Virus record (IMG/VR): IMGVR_UViG_3300030329_000114
Coordinates: 1 to 34,999 of that record
Source of the DNA: a virus
Direction: 5' to 3' (one strand)
Length of the DNA: 34,999 bases
The position numbers and the translations under genes are program-made. Of this stretch, positions 10,769 to 18,218 are shown piece after piece. Numbering within the stretch: the stretch's first letter is position 1; each line of letters opens with the position of its first letter. A model generated the notes under the pieces. The model searched no databases. It was not told where the DNA came from and worked only from the letters and a program-made list of their open reading frames with translations.

Positions 10769-12414
10769 ACTAGCGTTTCTTCTTTGGCTTCTTGCCAGCC
10801 TTCTTCATGGCTATGGCTGTTGCCGCTTGCTTCTTCAAACATAGGAAGGTTCTGAACATTAAGTGAATAGTCATCTTTACCCCATTCACATTTATCCATC
10901 ACGGCGTGAGGAATTTTCTTCAAAGTCAGATTGTCAAAGAAATTAGGGTCTGAATTAAAGGCCTTACAACAGACCATTAATGAGCGGTCAGGCCCCACCT
11001 CAGCAGATAACGCAACGAGGGCATCATGTGTCATGGCATTGGTTGTTACAAAGATGAAGTCACTCTCTGTTGAATAGCCATGATTCCAGTAATCTTTATC
11101 AGACGGCGCATAGGTAAAGCCCATTACCTTACAAATGGCAGCAGACAACATGTTGGGATCATAGTCTTTAGATATCACCCAATTGCCGAATGGGTCTTTC
11201 TCAAGCAGTGATGGCGCGAGGCGATAAAAACGATAACCGCCCCCACCTTTCCAGCCGGTGGCCTCAGTTACACCACCATTATCTTGACCATCAATAACTT
11301 TATTAACACGTGGGACGATATGTGTTTGAGCATGGTCTCCAAGTTCCACCATAATCCACTTACGCCTCATCTTGTGTGCGACAGCAGCAGTTGTGCCAGA
11401 ACCACCAAATGAGTCTAAGACTATGTCATTTTCTTGTGTAGCTAATTCGATGATTTGCCTAGCTAATTTTTCTGGCTTTGGAGTTGCAAACCAATCTTCT
11501 TTATTACGGCTAGGGAAAAGTTTTCTTTGTTCAGCTTTTGCCTGTCTATTATGGCCAGTCTCATCAAGATTAACCCATAGAGATGAGGGCGGAACACCTT
11601 TACTTTCACTGAGATATGTTCGCCTTTTGATTGCAGTTTCTTCTTTGTTGAAAAATATTTCCCCTGTTTTGATTTTTTCTTCAATAGTTTCTTTGCTCCA
11701 ACGCCACCCATTTTTAGGGGGCGAAATCCTATTTCCAGAAGGAGAAATCAAGTCATATATTAAATTTTCTCTAAAGTTTGGAGAGTTCAAAGGGTTGCCG
11801 TCAAAATATGGCCCCTTTGGATCATTATCTGGATTCTTGAAGTGTTTGGTTTGTTCCCCACTAGGAGCAACTTTTTTGGATACCCAACCAGCACTTTTGG
11901 AGTAAACCAAAATTGAGTTGTGATCAGTTGAAAATTGCTTGGCATCGTTATTGCTATTGTCAGATGACCGCCAAACAATATTTCCACAGAAATTATTGCG
12001 ACCAAAAATTTCGTCACACAACACTTTTAAATAATGCGCTTCGTTATCGTCTATGCTTATCCATGCTGTACCATAATCGCATAGTAAATTTTTGATACAC
12101 TCAAGCCTATCCTTCATTAAAGTTAACCATATTGAGTGCTCTAAACCATCATCATACTGTTCAAACGCGTTACCAGTATTATATGGAGGATCAATAAAAA
12201 CACACTTCACCTTGCCGGCATAATCTTGCTCTAATGCTTTCAGTGCGAGCAGGTTATCCCCCTGAATAAGGATATTATCAAACTGGTCATTCTCACCATG
12301 ACGCTTGTCTGCGTGATAAGATAATTCAGGGTCTTCAATTAGGATGCGCGGCTCAAGCTTTGGGCGTTCATCCTTGCCAATCCATGTCAGCTCTAACTTC
12401 TGTTTCTTACTCAT
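10753..12414 (-). CDS. orphan type III-like beta-class adenine DNA methyltransferase
   Basis: This 553-residue enzyme has the beta-class motif order: catalytic DPPYNTG at residues 75-81, a long variable target-recognition region, motif X-like TPKPEKLARQ at 311-320, and the SAM-binding DSFGGSG at 334-340. It resembles Mod subunits of type III systems and would methylate N6 of adenine in phage DNA. No Res subunit is present, so it is a solitary methylase, probably anti-restriction. I chose the ATG at 12414 because it overlaps the stop of the small upstream frame as ATGA; the ATG at 12429 lacks a ribosome site. It is the last gene of the late operon. Confidence 0.88.
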   Translation of the reverse strand: MSKKQKLELTWIGKDERPKLEPRILIEDPELSYHADKRHGENDQFDNILIQGDNLLALKALEQDYAGKVKCVFIDPPYNTGNAFEQYDDGLEHSIWLTLMKDRLECIKNLLCDYGTAWISIDDNEAHYLKVLCDEIFGRNNFCGNIVWRSSDNSNNDAKQFSTDHNSILVYSKSAGWVSKKVAPSGEQTKHFKNPDNDPKGPYFDGNPLNSPNFRENLIYDLISPSGNRISPPKNGWRWSKETIEEKIKTGEIFFNKEETAIKRRTYLSESKGVPPSSLWVNLDETGHNRQAKAEQRKLFPSRNKEDWFATPKPEKLARQIIELATQENDIVLDSFGGSGTTAAVAHKMRRKWIMVELGDHAQTHIVPRVNKVIDGQDNGGVTEATGWKGGGGYRFYRLAPSLLEKDPFGNWVISKDYDPNMLSAAICKVMGFTYAPSDKDYWNHGYSTESDFIFVTTNAMTHDALVALSAEVGPDRSLMVCCKAFNSDPNFFDNLTLKKIPHAVMDKCEWGKDDYSLNVQNLPMFEEASGNSHSHEEGWQEAKEETLVHLRL

Positions 12415-12599
12415 GCGTCTATTGCCCATCTAATTGTAAAGAGATGCGTCAGCTCTGCTTCATTATCAAGGCTATCAGCAATCTCGTCTAACATATCATC
12501 AACTTCTTGGCGGATTTCTTTTCGGCGCTGAAATATGGCTAGCCTTTTGTCATCCCGCTCTGCTTCTTCATCTTGGCAGACTTCATGCCGCCGCCTGAT
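12411..12599 (-). CDS. start-less 62-codon frame, candidate -1 frameshift extension
   Basis: This frame encodes a charged helical sequence (EEAERDDKRLAIFQRRKEIR, then DDMLDEIADSLDNEAEL) and ends ATGA on the methyltransferase start, which is how real genes here are joined. It has no plausible start codon before an internal ATG 27 codons from the end. It is in the -1 frame of the 24-codon gene upstream, and that gene has an A6 run exactly where a -1 slip would fuse the two. Sequencing error or the internal start are the alternatives. Confidence 0.45.
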   Translation of the reverse strand: MRRRHEVCQDEEAERDDKRLAIFQRRKEIRQEVDDMLDEIADSLDNEAELTHLFTIRWAIDA

Positions 12600-12613
12600 T
12601 TTTTACCGTACAT
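12539..12613 (-). CDS. Lys/Gly/Met-rich miniprotein, 24 aa
   Basis: This 24-codon frame begins MYGKKSGGGMKSAKMKK and has a strong GGGGG ribosome site seven bases upstream, downstream of the lysozyme gene. Small basic Gly/Met-rich peptides are familiar in marine podophages but have no known function. Codons 4-5 are AAA AAA (bases 12604-12599), a possible slippery site leading to a 67-residue fusion with the -1 frame. Confidence 0.55.
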   Translation of the reverse strand: MYGKKSGGGMKSAKMKKQSGMTKG

Positions 12614-12642
12614 TATTTTCCCCCTTTAATGTTTTGCCTCTT

Positions 12643-13089
12643 TTACGTTGCCAAAGCTCTCATCCTATCAACCAAACGCCGTGCGCGATTAGGAACCTGT
12701 GTGTACCAACGTGAGTCAACCATAGCATCGGCGGCTGAATCCCACGATCTTGCGTCCACAGCGGCTTTCATATCTTTGAACTTGCTGAGTCTGGGTCTGC
12801 CCATGTTGAACATCATGTTTGCAATGATGTGCTGACATTCTTCGGGCAGGTCATCGAAGTCAGGATACAATACTTTGCATTCGTCAATCGTTACAGCTAT
12901 GTCCAACGCGAACAAGTTTCTCACTCGTTCTTGTTCAACGATTGTACCAACGGGCTTACCGTACTCTTCATCACTTTCAGTGATCAAATGACCCACACCA
13001 CACGTTGGCAGAGCTAAATGATCCAAATAGATCTCGTATTTGCACCCTTCATCTTCGGCTATCTCTTCGCGTAACTTATCTTTATTCAT
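12643..13089 (-). CDS. T4-type lysozyme (GH24 endolysin)
   Basis: This 148-residue muramidase would degrade peptidoglycan at lysis. The catalytic triad spacing of T4 lysozyme is kept: E14 in AEDEG, D23 in YLDH and T29 in LPTCGVGHL (T4: E11, D20, T26). The rest carries the family's helical C-terminal lobe (NMMFNMGRPRLSKFK, RRLVDRMRAL). No signal peptide is visible, so export should depend on the holin, whose gene overlaps its start as ATGA. Confidence 0.92.
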   Translation of the reverse strand: MNKDKLREEIAEDEGCKYEIYLDHLALPTCGVGHLITESDEEYGKPVGTIVEQERVRNLFALDIAVTIDECKVLYPDFDDLPEECQHIIANMMFNMGRPRLSKFKDMKAAVDARSWDSAADAMVDSRWYTQVPNRARRLVDRMRALAT

Positions 13090-13463
13090 TTCTTAAATCC
13101 CTTTATGCCCCTAATACCAAAAGATGCGCCAATGCTGGCGTACATCGCCCATTGGAACCATTCTGGTGTCCGAGAAAGAGCCGCAAAACCTTCTTCAACG
13201 TATGGCTGGGTAAACGGAATGAAGCACATAGCAATTATGACTATAAACAAAATAGTCCATGCCTCATCTTTCCATGAGTTATCAGAGGCTTGCGCCATGA
13301 TCTTTTCCCAGCCAGCCTCATGTGTAGCCGCTGTAACCATAACCTGCGCTTCTGCTTCTGCTCTGGCTTTAGCCACAGCACCCTTAGCTTTTGTTTGTTC
13401 AACTTTGCTTTCCATCCAAGAACCAGCCAATGATGCTATTGGCGCAATTAATGCTTGTATCAT
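13086..13463 (-). CDS. 3TM-type holin
   Basis: This 125-residue protein matches the Holin_3TMs pattern: an amphipathic Ala-rich N-terminal helix, then GWEKIMAQASDNSWKDE and hydrophobic segments WTILFIVIIAMCFIPF (about 69-84) and WAMYASIGASFGIRGI (about 105-120). These are separated by PYVEEGFAALSRTPEWFQ. It would form the membrane lesion that releases the lysozyme encoded next. It overlaps its neighbours on both sides as ATGA. Confidence 0.82.
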   Translation of the reverse strand: MIQALIAPIASLAGSWMESKVEQTKAKGAVAKARAEAEAQVMVTAATHEAGWEKIMAQASDNSWKDEAWTILFIVIIAMCFIPFTQPYVEEGFAALSRTPEWFQWAMYASIGASFGIRGIKGFKK

Positions 13464-13687
13464 TCTATTATCCTCACAATGTAATGTGTGCCGTCTGCAT
13501 TTTTAGAAACCTCTACTGTTTTATTTTCACAAGAATATCTTACAGATTGATTTTCTTTGTAAAGGTTACGTTCAATAGTACGTTTTGCTTTTAAACATTT
13601 AGATATTTTTTCATAAGCTACATGCTCTGTAACATTCCCACTCATATAAAGAATAAGTGTAATAGTTTTAATTACCACTGTTTCCAT
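13460..13687 (-). CDS. hypothetical small secreted-looking protein, 75 aa
   Basis: The N-terminus (VVIKTITLILYMSG) looks like a signal or anchor, followed by a basic helical stretch with a single Cys (ISKCLKAKRTIERN) and a C-terminal strand region with a second Cys. Two Cys outside the membrane may form a disulphide. I recognise no family. Between a coiled-coil membrane protein and the holin, it could take part in lysis. It overlaps the upstream gene by 20 bases. Confidence 0.6.
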   Translation of the reverse strand: METVVIKTITLILYMSGNVTEHVAYEKISKCLKAKRTIERNLYKENQSVRYSCENKTVEVSKNADGTHYIVRIIE

Positions 13688-14072
13688 TACGCATCTTTTC
13701 TATCTGACTTTCTATATTAGTTATTCTTTTTTCATAAAAGTCCAAAGTTAATTTCTGTTGTTGATCGTGTGGTGCGCGGCCTTCATCAATCTGCTCTTGT
13801 AACTTTGAAAGCTGCTCTGCCAAATGTTCAATTAGCATATACTGTTCCGAATCGGCTGGCAAACTACCCATCTCACCCCTCGGCCATTTAATTCTAAACT
13901 CTGTATTTTGTCCTAAGTCTGCTTCCATTAATATAAATTTATTTTCAATAGTATTAAGTCGTTCAATAATACCAAAATATGCCCAAGTGCCTATTGCTGC
14001 ACCAACTACCATTGCCATGAGATTCCTGATAGGCATAGACAGTTCAGTGTTTTCATTCAACTTTGTTGCCAT
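13668..14072 (-). CDS. membrane-anchored coiled-coil protein
   Basis: The 134-residue protein has one N-terminal membrane segment (about residues 14-38, NLMAMVVGAAIGTWAYFGII), then WPRGEMGSLP and a long coiled coil (LIEHLAEQLSKLQEQIDEG...ITNIESQIEKM). This family recurs in marine tailed phages. The topology would suit an inner-membrane spanin-like protein, but function is unproven. I set the start at 14072, where AGGT precedes the ATG and it overlaps the upstream stop as TGATG; the frame is open to 14099. Confidence 0.65.
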   Translation of the reverse strand: MATKLNENTELSMPIRNLMAMVVGAAIGTWAYFGIIERLNTIENKFILMEADLGQNTEFRIKWPRGEMGSLPADSEQYMLIEHLAEQLSKLQEQIDEGRAPHDQQQKLTLDFYEKRITNIESQIEKMRNGNSGN

Positions 14073-14314
14073 CAATCGCACCTGTCCATATTTGCGCAAT
14101 CGGTAGGGAAACAGTGAGCCATCATTCTATAATATTGATTGTTATATGTAGCTACCCACATTTTCTCATCAATTAAATATTCACATTGCTGCTCCGTCAT
14201 CGGTTGCTGAAGCGTAACCTGATTGCCGATATACTGCCATTCAGTCCCAGTGTTGCCCCACATCGTTATAACTAAAACATATAAAGTTTCTACTGTATGA
14301 TGTATGTCAATCAC
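14072..14314 (-). CDS. hypothetical protein, 80 aa, GTG start
   Basis: A small protein with a hydrophobic N-terminal segment (TVETLYVLVITMWG), Trp/Tyr-rich middle and three C-terminal-half Cys (EQQCEYL, AHCFPTDC) plus a final one. I chose the GTG at 14314 because AAGGAG lies ten bases upstream and the codon overlaps the previous stop as GTGA, like other pairs in this operon. The frame stays open to an ATG at 14347 that has no ribosome site. It is probably exported; the family is unknown. Confidence 0.6.
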   Translation of the reverse strand: MIDIHHTVETLYVLVITMWGNTGTEWQYIGNQVTLQQPMTEQQCEYLIDEKMWVATYNNQYYRMMAHCFPTDCANMDRCD

Positions 14315-14514
14315 CTTGACAATTCTCCTTTTGGTAAAGGTCTGCATCTGTAACTAACAGCTTTATATATTTTCATGTGTTTGTGAACATCTTTTCCCAT
14401 TTCCAAAGCTCTAGCTATACATTGCTTCTCTGTTTGAAACCAGTTCTGATCTTCAAATGTTATACAAATCTCCATACTTGCTATCTGACAGGCAACTACT
14501 AAAGCCTGATACAT
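14311..14514 (-). CDS. hypothetical Cys-containing protein, 67 aa
   Basis: The 67-residue protein begins with a hydrophobic, signal-like stretch containing Cys (YQALVVACQIASMEICITF), followed by EKQCIARALEMGKDV and a basic end with another Cys. Four Cys suggest disulphides in the periplasm. The gene directly precedes the GTG-start gene (GTGA overlap) and follows the EF-hand gene with its ATG overlapping the stop. Function unknown. Confidence 0.6.
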   Translation of the reverse strand: MYQALVVACQIASMEICITFEDQNWFQTEKQCIARALEMGKDVHKHMKIYKAVSYRCRPLPKGELSR

Positions 14515-14828
14515 TACTTCCTACTCATCCACGCTGACGTACCCATATAAGCACCAACAATACCAGCACCAGAAATATAAAAAAGATTTGAAATATCAGA
14601 TAGAGCTTTAACTCTATCTAAAGGAATAAAAAACATAGCTACTGTAAAAAGACCCATAGCAATTAAAGTAAACCTAGCCATCCTTAATTGTGCTAAATGC
14701 TTTCTAAGCTCTGTCTCTGTTTCCTTAATAGTTTTAATGTGAGACAATTCTTCATCACTAACGATGCCGTCACCATCTTCATCATATTCTGCAAACTTGG
14801 ATTTTTTCTGTAACTTTTTCTGCGTCAT
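14514..14828 (-). CDS. EF-hand protein with two membrane segments
   Basis: The 104-residue protein has a basic N-terminus, a canonical 12-residue EF-hand loop D16-E-D18-G-D20-G-I-V-S-D-E-E27, a charged helix (ETELRKHLAQLRMAR), and two membrane segments at about 53-70 and 82-101. The ligands at positions 1, 3, 5 and 12 of the loop are all acidic and Gly is at 6, so calcium binding is likely. It sits in the membrane-protein and lysis cassette, and may sense calcium or charge at the membrane during lysis; this is inference. Confidence 0.75.
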   Translation of the reverse strand: MTQKKLQKKSKFAEYDEDGDGIVSDEELSHIKTIKETETELRKHLAQLRMARFTLIAMGLFTVAMFFIPLDRVKALSDISNLFYISGAGIVGAYMGTSAWMSRK

Positions 14829-15346
14829 AAAACAATCTCCTCTGGTGCAGATCGTGCATCAGCTATTGTAATAATAATAAATGTAAAAAGAACTATTATT
14901 AAAACGATCGTACCGGCGATAAGTAACGATGCTTTAAACGTTTCTTCAAGCTCTTGAGCCTTACGAATCTTTTCGCGTCTGGCCTTCTCCTGAGCTTCTT
15001 TCTGTTCTCTGAGAACTTTATTATGATGATCTAATATCTCCTGCCAAGTAGACGGCTGGTTAGCTGGTTTAGGCCAACGCAAATTTATAAGAGTTGCTAT
15101 TTGCTGCATCTCTTCATTTAATTTCTTAGCTTCCAGAACTGTATTAATAGAGCTTTTAAAGCTAATGTCACTAACACCAGCTTGCTTGTTACGCTCTTCG
15201 TTAAGTTTTTTTTGGGCAGAAAAAAGCGTTCCGACTTGTTCGGAAATATCAGCAACAGATTGAACATCATTAATCCTAGCCTTGATAAAAGATATGGCCT
15301 GACTTGCAGCGGTTACAGCAGCAACGGCTGTCGAAATCGGTTCCAT
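14825..15346 (-). CDS. late membrane-anchored helical protein, 173 aa
   Basis: The N-terminus (MEPISTAVAAVTAASQAISF) is typical of a protein common in marine phages. A long Lys/Glu-rich coiled coil follows (REQKEAQEKARREKIRKAQE), then one C-terminal membrane segment (about 141-163, LLIAGTIVLIIVLFTFIIIT). It could be a virion-membrane or lysis-linked factor. It overlaps the EF-hand gene as ATGA. Function unproven. Confidence 0.65.
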   Translation of the reverse strand: MEPISTAVAAVTAASQAISFIKARINDVQSVADISEQVGTLFSAQKKLNEERNKQAGVSDISFKSSINTVLEAKKLNEEMQQIATLINLRWPKPANQPSTWQEILDHHNKVLREQKEAQEKARREKIRKAQELEETFKASLLIAGTIVLIIVLFTFIIITIADARSAPEEIVL

Positions 15347-15364
15347 AACTTTTCCTCATATCAA

Positions 15365-15742
15365 TCACGCATATGGGCTAGAGCCAAGAAGGGATGTATC
15401 CCAAGCTGCCTTGAGCTTCGCAATCGTGTCTGCACTACTAATTGCAGAAGCAGCAGGTGCATCACGCAATTCTTTTTTCTTGTTTGCTGATGTAGTTTTT
15501 GCAGACGCATCGTCAGCCTCGATTGCTTTCATGTAAAGTACATCCTGTGCTTCAAGCAGTGGCTTTCTAACTTCACGAATTTTATCCTTAAAAATTTCTT
15601 TAGCTTTGGTCATATCCTCTGAAATAACTTTGCCAGAAATTGACCATGCATTTCTAAAATGTCTATCGTCAGGCATAGATGACGCATCTGAATAATCAAG
15701 TTGCTTTCCATCCTTATCTACAACAAAAGTTTTTACAGCCAT
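15365..15742 (-). CDS. tail-fibre-assembly-like protein (RNAW domain), 125 aa
   Basis: The protein contains DDRHFRNAWSISGKVISED, then MTKAKEIFKDKIREVRKP. This domain is found alone or at the C-terminus of fibre-assembly proteins in aquatic phages. The C-terminal part is helical and Ala/Asp-rich. It is related through the same R-x-x-RNAW-x-IS element to the end of the gene upstream (REWRNAWRIS), so the two may be products of duplication. A chaperone role for tail fibres is the best guess from context. Confidence 0.65.
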   Translation of the reverse strand: MAVKTFVVDKDGKQLDYSDASSMPDDRHFRNAWSISGKVISEDMTKAKEIFKDKIREVRKPLLEAQDVLYMKAIEADDASAKTTSANKKKELRDAPAASAISSADTIAKLKAAWDTSLLGSSPYA

Positions 15743-15751
15743 TATTATCTC

Positions 15752-16213
15752 CTATGCGGCTAATTCAATTTCATCAGAAATACGCCAAGCATTTCGCCAC
15801 TCTCTCGTAGATGGCAATTGATCTTTATGGCATATAACCATCTTGGGTTTGTTACCTTCATTCCAGTTCATCCACACATGTTGTGGACAATCTTTAAAAA
15901 TTAGATATTCGATTGCTTGTTCTTCAGTCATAGCTTCAATTGGCTTGGTTTCATGTAACAAATAACCTCTTGTATGATTCTTAAATCCGGGCTGCGCCTC
16001 ATCCTTTGCTAGCTCCTGATACACCCATACAGGAGGCAGGATGCCGCCCTGCAATGCACATGCCATCCAGTTAGGATCAGGCAAAAGCACTTTAGCGCAC
16101 TCATCAACGTTATCCTCATACACAACCCGATAGTCTGACTGCACAGGCTCAAGGTTTTCTTTTGCCCAACACAAACGATCAAACAAATGTGTGCCTTGAA
16201 AATCTGGTATCAC
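15752..16213 (-). CDS. tail-fibre chaperone-like protein, 153 aa, GTG start
   Basis: This soluble 153-residue protein has an enzyme-like or chaperone-like N-terminal part (IPDFQGTHLFDRLCWAKENL), a Trp/aromatic-rich middle, and C-terminal REWRNAWRISDEIEL, shared with the next gene. I chose the GTG at 16213: GGAG lies seven bases upstream and the codon overlaps the previous stop as GTGA. The frame is open to 16327, but that lies within the upstream gene. The late fibre context suggests assembly or attachment of receptor-binding proteins. Confidence 0.65.
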   Translation of the reverse strand: MIPDFQGTHLFDRLCWAKENLEPVQSDYRVVYEDNVDECAKVLLPDPNWMACALQGGILPPVWVYQELAKDEAQPGFKNHTRGYLLHETKPIEAMTEEQAIEYLIFKDCPQHVWMNWNEGNKPKMVICHKDQLPSTREWRNAWRISDEIELAA

Positions 16214-16587
16214 GATAGTTCTCCAACTGCCTGTGCAAAAACTTTGTCGCAATCCAAAGTTCCGGTTGACTGAGATGGTTGAGTAATAGTTTGAACAGTG
16301 CCAGCCGCTATTGCATGTATTGAGCAACCTACATAATTACCACCAGTCGTTAGACCATCACCGACCGGCGCATAATTTGCGTTAGCGAAATTGGTGCTCC
16401 AAGCTGTCGTCAGATCGCCAGTTCCGTTGTCAGTTATCCCACTCACGTTTAGCGAATCCAAAATAGCTGCTGTGCCTGTCTGGTCAGCAGTGATCCAACC
16501 CTTGCAAACTCCTTCAACTACATAGCTTGTAGCTACCGAACCTGCGGTTGAATGGGTTAGTGTATCAAATGCTACTGTGCCTGCCAT
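16210..16587 (-). CDS. tail-fibre accessory/receptor-binding-like protein, paralogue 2
   Basis: The 125-residue protein has the domain KGWITADQTGTAAILDSLNV then ITDNGTGDLTTAWSTNFANA, typical of marine phage tail-fibre ends. The gene upstream has the same pattern (AKMWANINQ..., DSVNVASLTDHATG, NTNYVFAM). It probably forms a distal fibre tip or decorates it. Start: ATG overlapping the previous stop as TAATG with GGAG upstream. Confidence 0.7.
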   Translation of the reverse strand: MAGTVAFDTLTHSTAGSVATSYVVEGVCKGWITADQTGTAAILDSLNVSGITDNGTGDLTTAWSTNFANANYAPVGDGLTTGGNYVGCSIHAIAAGTVQTITQPSQSTGTLDCDKVFAQAVGELS

Positions 16588-17000
16588 TACGATAAATCTC
16601 CAAAAATCACCATTGATGCTTTAGTGTTATCTACATTCGAGCCAGACCAGTTATAACTAACATGGTTACACTGAGATGTACTTTGTGATTGGTTATCAAG
16701 ACCGTGATGTACTGCTTCTCCTGCTCCGGCTGAGGATGCATCAAAACCAGTCATGGCAAAAACGTAATTGGTATTACTCATATTTGTCGTTAGGTTAGCA
16801 CCGACCCTGCCAGTGGCATGATCTGTTAATGATGCAACATTCACTGAATCAGAAGCAGCAGGGGTAGACTGATTAATGTTTGCCCACATTTTAGCCAAGC
16901 CCTGTTGGAGAGAGGCTGTGTTTGTACCGCCCTCGCCTGTGACTATTACTACACCAGTAGAGGCGGTTCCTGAAATTTTATCAGCTTTTAATGTAGACAT
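16587..17000 (-). CDS. tail-fibre accessory/receptor-binding-like protein, paralogue 1
   Basis: The 137-residue protein starts MSTLKADKISGTASTGVV, the short attachment-like segment also seen at the head of the fibre protein encoded at 17177 (SLLKVDTVQNLAGSG). It continues with the conserved W...DSVNV...TDHATG...NTNY domain. It may be a separate fibre tip joined to the fibre by its N-terminus. Start overlaps the previous stop as TAATG. The Ser/Thr/Gly-rich composition fits beta-rich fibre proteins. Confidence 0.72.
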   Translation of the reverse strand: MSTLKADKISGTASTGVVIVTGEGGTNTASLQQGLAKMWANINQSTPAASDSVNVASLTDHATGRVGANLTTNMSNTNYVFAMTGFDASSAGAGEAVHHGLDNQSQSTSQCNHVSYNWSGSNVDNTKASMVIFGDLS

Positions 17001-17176
17001 TAGTCAGCATCCTCTATCGTTATAGTACCAGCTTCTTTTTGCCGCATAATTTCATCGTAGTGTCTGTTACCAATTGCGTTAACTGAAACAGTGTGAACCT
17101 GATTATTAAGCGTAAAGCGTATTCCAGCAATATCACTGCCCTGATTTTTATAATATTTTAGATTTGTAAAAACCAT
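17000..17176 (-). CDS. small fibre-region protein, 58 aa
   Basis: This 58-residue protein ends HYDEIMRQKEAGTITIEDAD. The pattern H/Y-x-x-I-M...G-x-x-TI-x-DAD is a recurring late miniprotein of marine phages, always close to tail-fibre genes. The N-terminal half has strands (IAGIRFTLNNQVHTVSV). It is inserted exactly between the two fibre genes, with TAA and ATG touching at both ends. Function unknown; a fibre-linked structural piece is likely. Confidence 0.7.
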   Translation of the reverse strand: MVFTNLKYYKNQGSDIAGIRFTLNNQVHTVSVNAIGNRHYDEIMRQKEAGTITIEDAD

Positions 17177-18217
17177 TTAAAGCTCCGATTCAAACTGAAT
17201 AAACATCATGTCTGTATTGTTTACCTTTTGGACAACAGCCGCACCATTAGTCAAAAACCCAGAGCCAACGACAGAAAGCTCTTTAAGCGTAAAACTCGAA
17301 TCAATAGCCCCACTATTAATGGCACTCAGCGAGTATGAAAAATTACTAGAGTTTACTGTCGAAGTGCTGACAGTAGGGTTCGCTCTCATTGGTACAGGTA
17401 AATTATATGGACAAGTTCCATTTGTACTGTCGTATGTTCTAACTAGAAAAAACTCACCATAAGCCGTATTGCGTTCAACCCGATGCAGATAACGCTTACA
17501 GTCAAGTAACTCCTGCTGGTAACTGCGTTGATTGTAGCTAGTTGCAACGGCACCAGCTTCTAATTGTACGTCTGTAATATACAGAAAATGACCAGCAGTT
17601 GTATCTGTAACATCAGACCAGATAAAAACTGCTATGTTTGCTGTGCTGCTGGTATCTACTGCTGCTGACACAGAATATGTAGCATAGCTTGTCGTAACGC
17701 TGAGATTGGCTGGTGTATTTTCATATGTAAAATTAGAAGCCAATGTTGGATTAGTGCCTTCAGCACCCCATGCAGAAATCATATCCGCAGTTGGTGAATC
17801 AGCAGTGCTCGACCAGCTAATAATAGCAGCCTTTACATTGTCAAGTTTCGTAGTGGATGAAACTTTAGCTTGAAACGACAGTGTGACTGTCTGACCAATT
17901 AACTCAGCACAATTCTTTTTTTCAATACATTGAGTAATACCAAATTTTTTATTAGTAGTCTCAACATCCAAAGCAATTGCAAACTGTTTATTGGTCGGGA
18001 CAGTGGTAGTTTCCTGAGTGACATCAACGATATCGTTACCGTCAGATAACAGTTTCCAGCGATCAAGAGTGTAATCTCCATCGTCATTAGTCCCTGATGT
18101 AAACGAGGTTGCTCTTTGTGCAATTGCACCCTGACCATTTATAATGGCATTTCTTTCGGGTGCGCCAAGCCCAGAGCCAGCTAGGTTCTGAACTGTATCA
18201 ACTTTAAGTAAACTCAT
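17177..18217 (-). CDS. tail fibre / receptor-binding protein, 346 aa
   Basis: The N-terminus (SLLKVDTVQNLAGSGLGAPERN) looks like a short attachment segment. The body (residues about 40-230) has a carbohydrate-binding-module-like beta domain (DYTLDRWKLLSD...HFLYITDVQLEAGAVATSYN). It is followed by the fibre signature QELLDCKRYLHR and a C-terminal beta domain. It would recognise the host surface. I chose the ATG at 18217 (GGTGG seven bases upstream) one base after the fibre-stem stop; the frame is open to 18250. Confidence 0.78.
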   Translation of the reverse strand: MSLLKVDTVQNLAGSGLGAPERNAIINGQGAIAQRATSFTSGTNDDGDYTLDRWKLLSDGNDIVDVTQETTTVPTNKQFAIALDVETTNKKFGITQCIEKKNCAELIGQTVTLSFQAKVSSTTKLDNVKAAIISWSSTADSPTADMISAWGAEGTNPTLASNFTYENTPANLSVTTSYATYSVSAAVDTSSTANIAVFIWSDVTDTTAGHFLYITDVQLEAGAVATSYNQRSYQQELLDCKRYLHRVERNTAYGEFFLVRTYDSTNGTCPYNLPVPMRANPTVSTSTVNSSNFSYSLSAINSGAIDSSFTLKELSVVGSGFLTNGAAVVQKVNNTDMMFIQFESEL

Positions 18218-18218
18218 A

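Noticed and set aside
10770-10808. 12-codon Lys-rich frame (MKKAGKKPKKKR)
   Set aside because: It lies within the methyltransferase 3' end, has no ribosome site, and its composition follows from the host frame.
11372-11905. 177-codon plus-strand frame
   Set aside because: It is antisense to the methyltransferase, whose catalytic motifs confirm the minus strand.
12415-12429. Upstream ATG for the methyltransferase
   Set aside because: No ribosome site, whereas the ATG at 12414 overlaps the preceding frame as ATGA, matching the local style.
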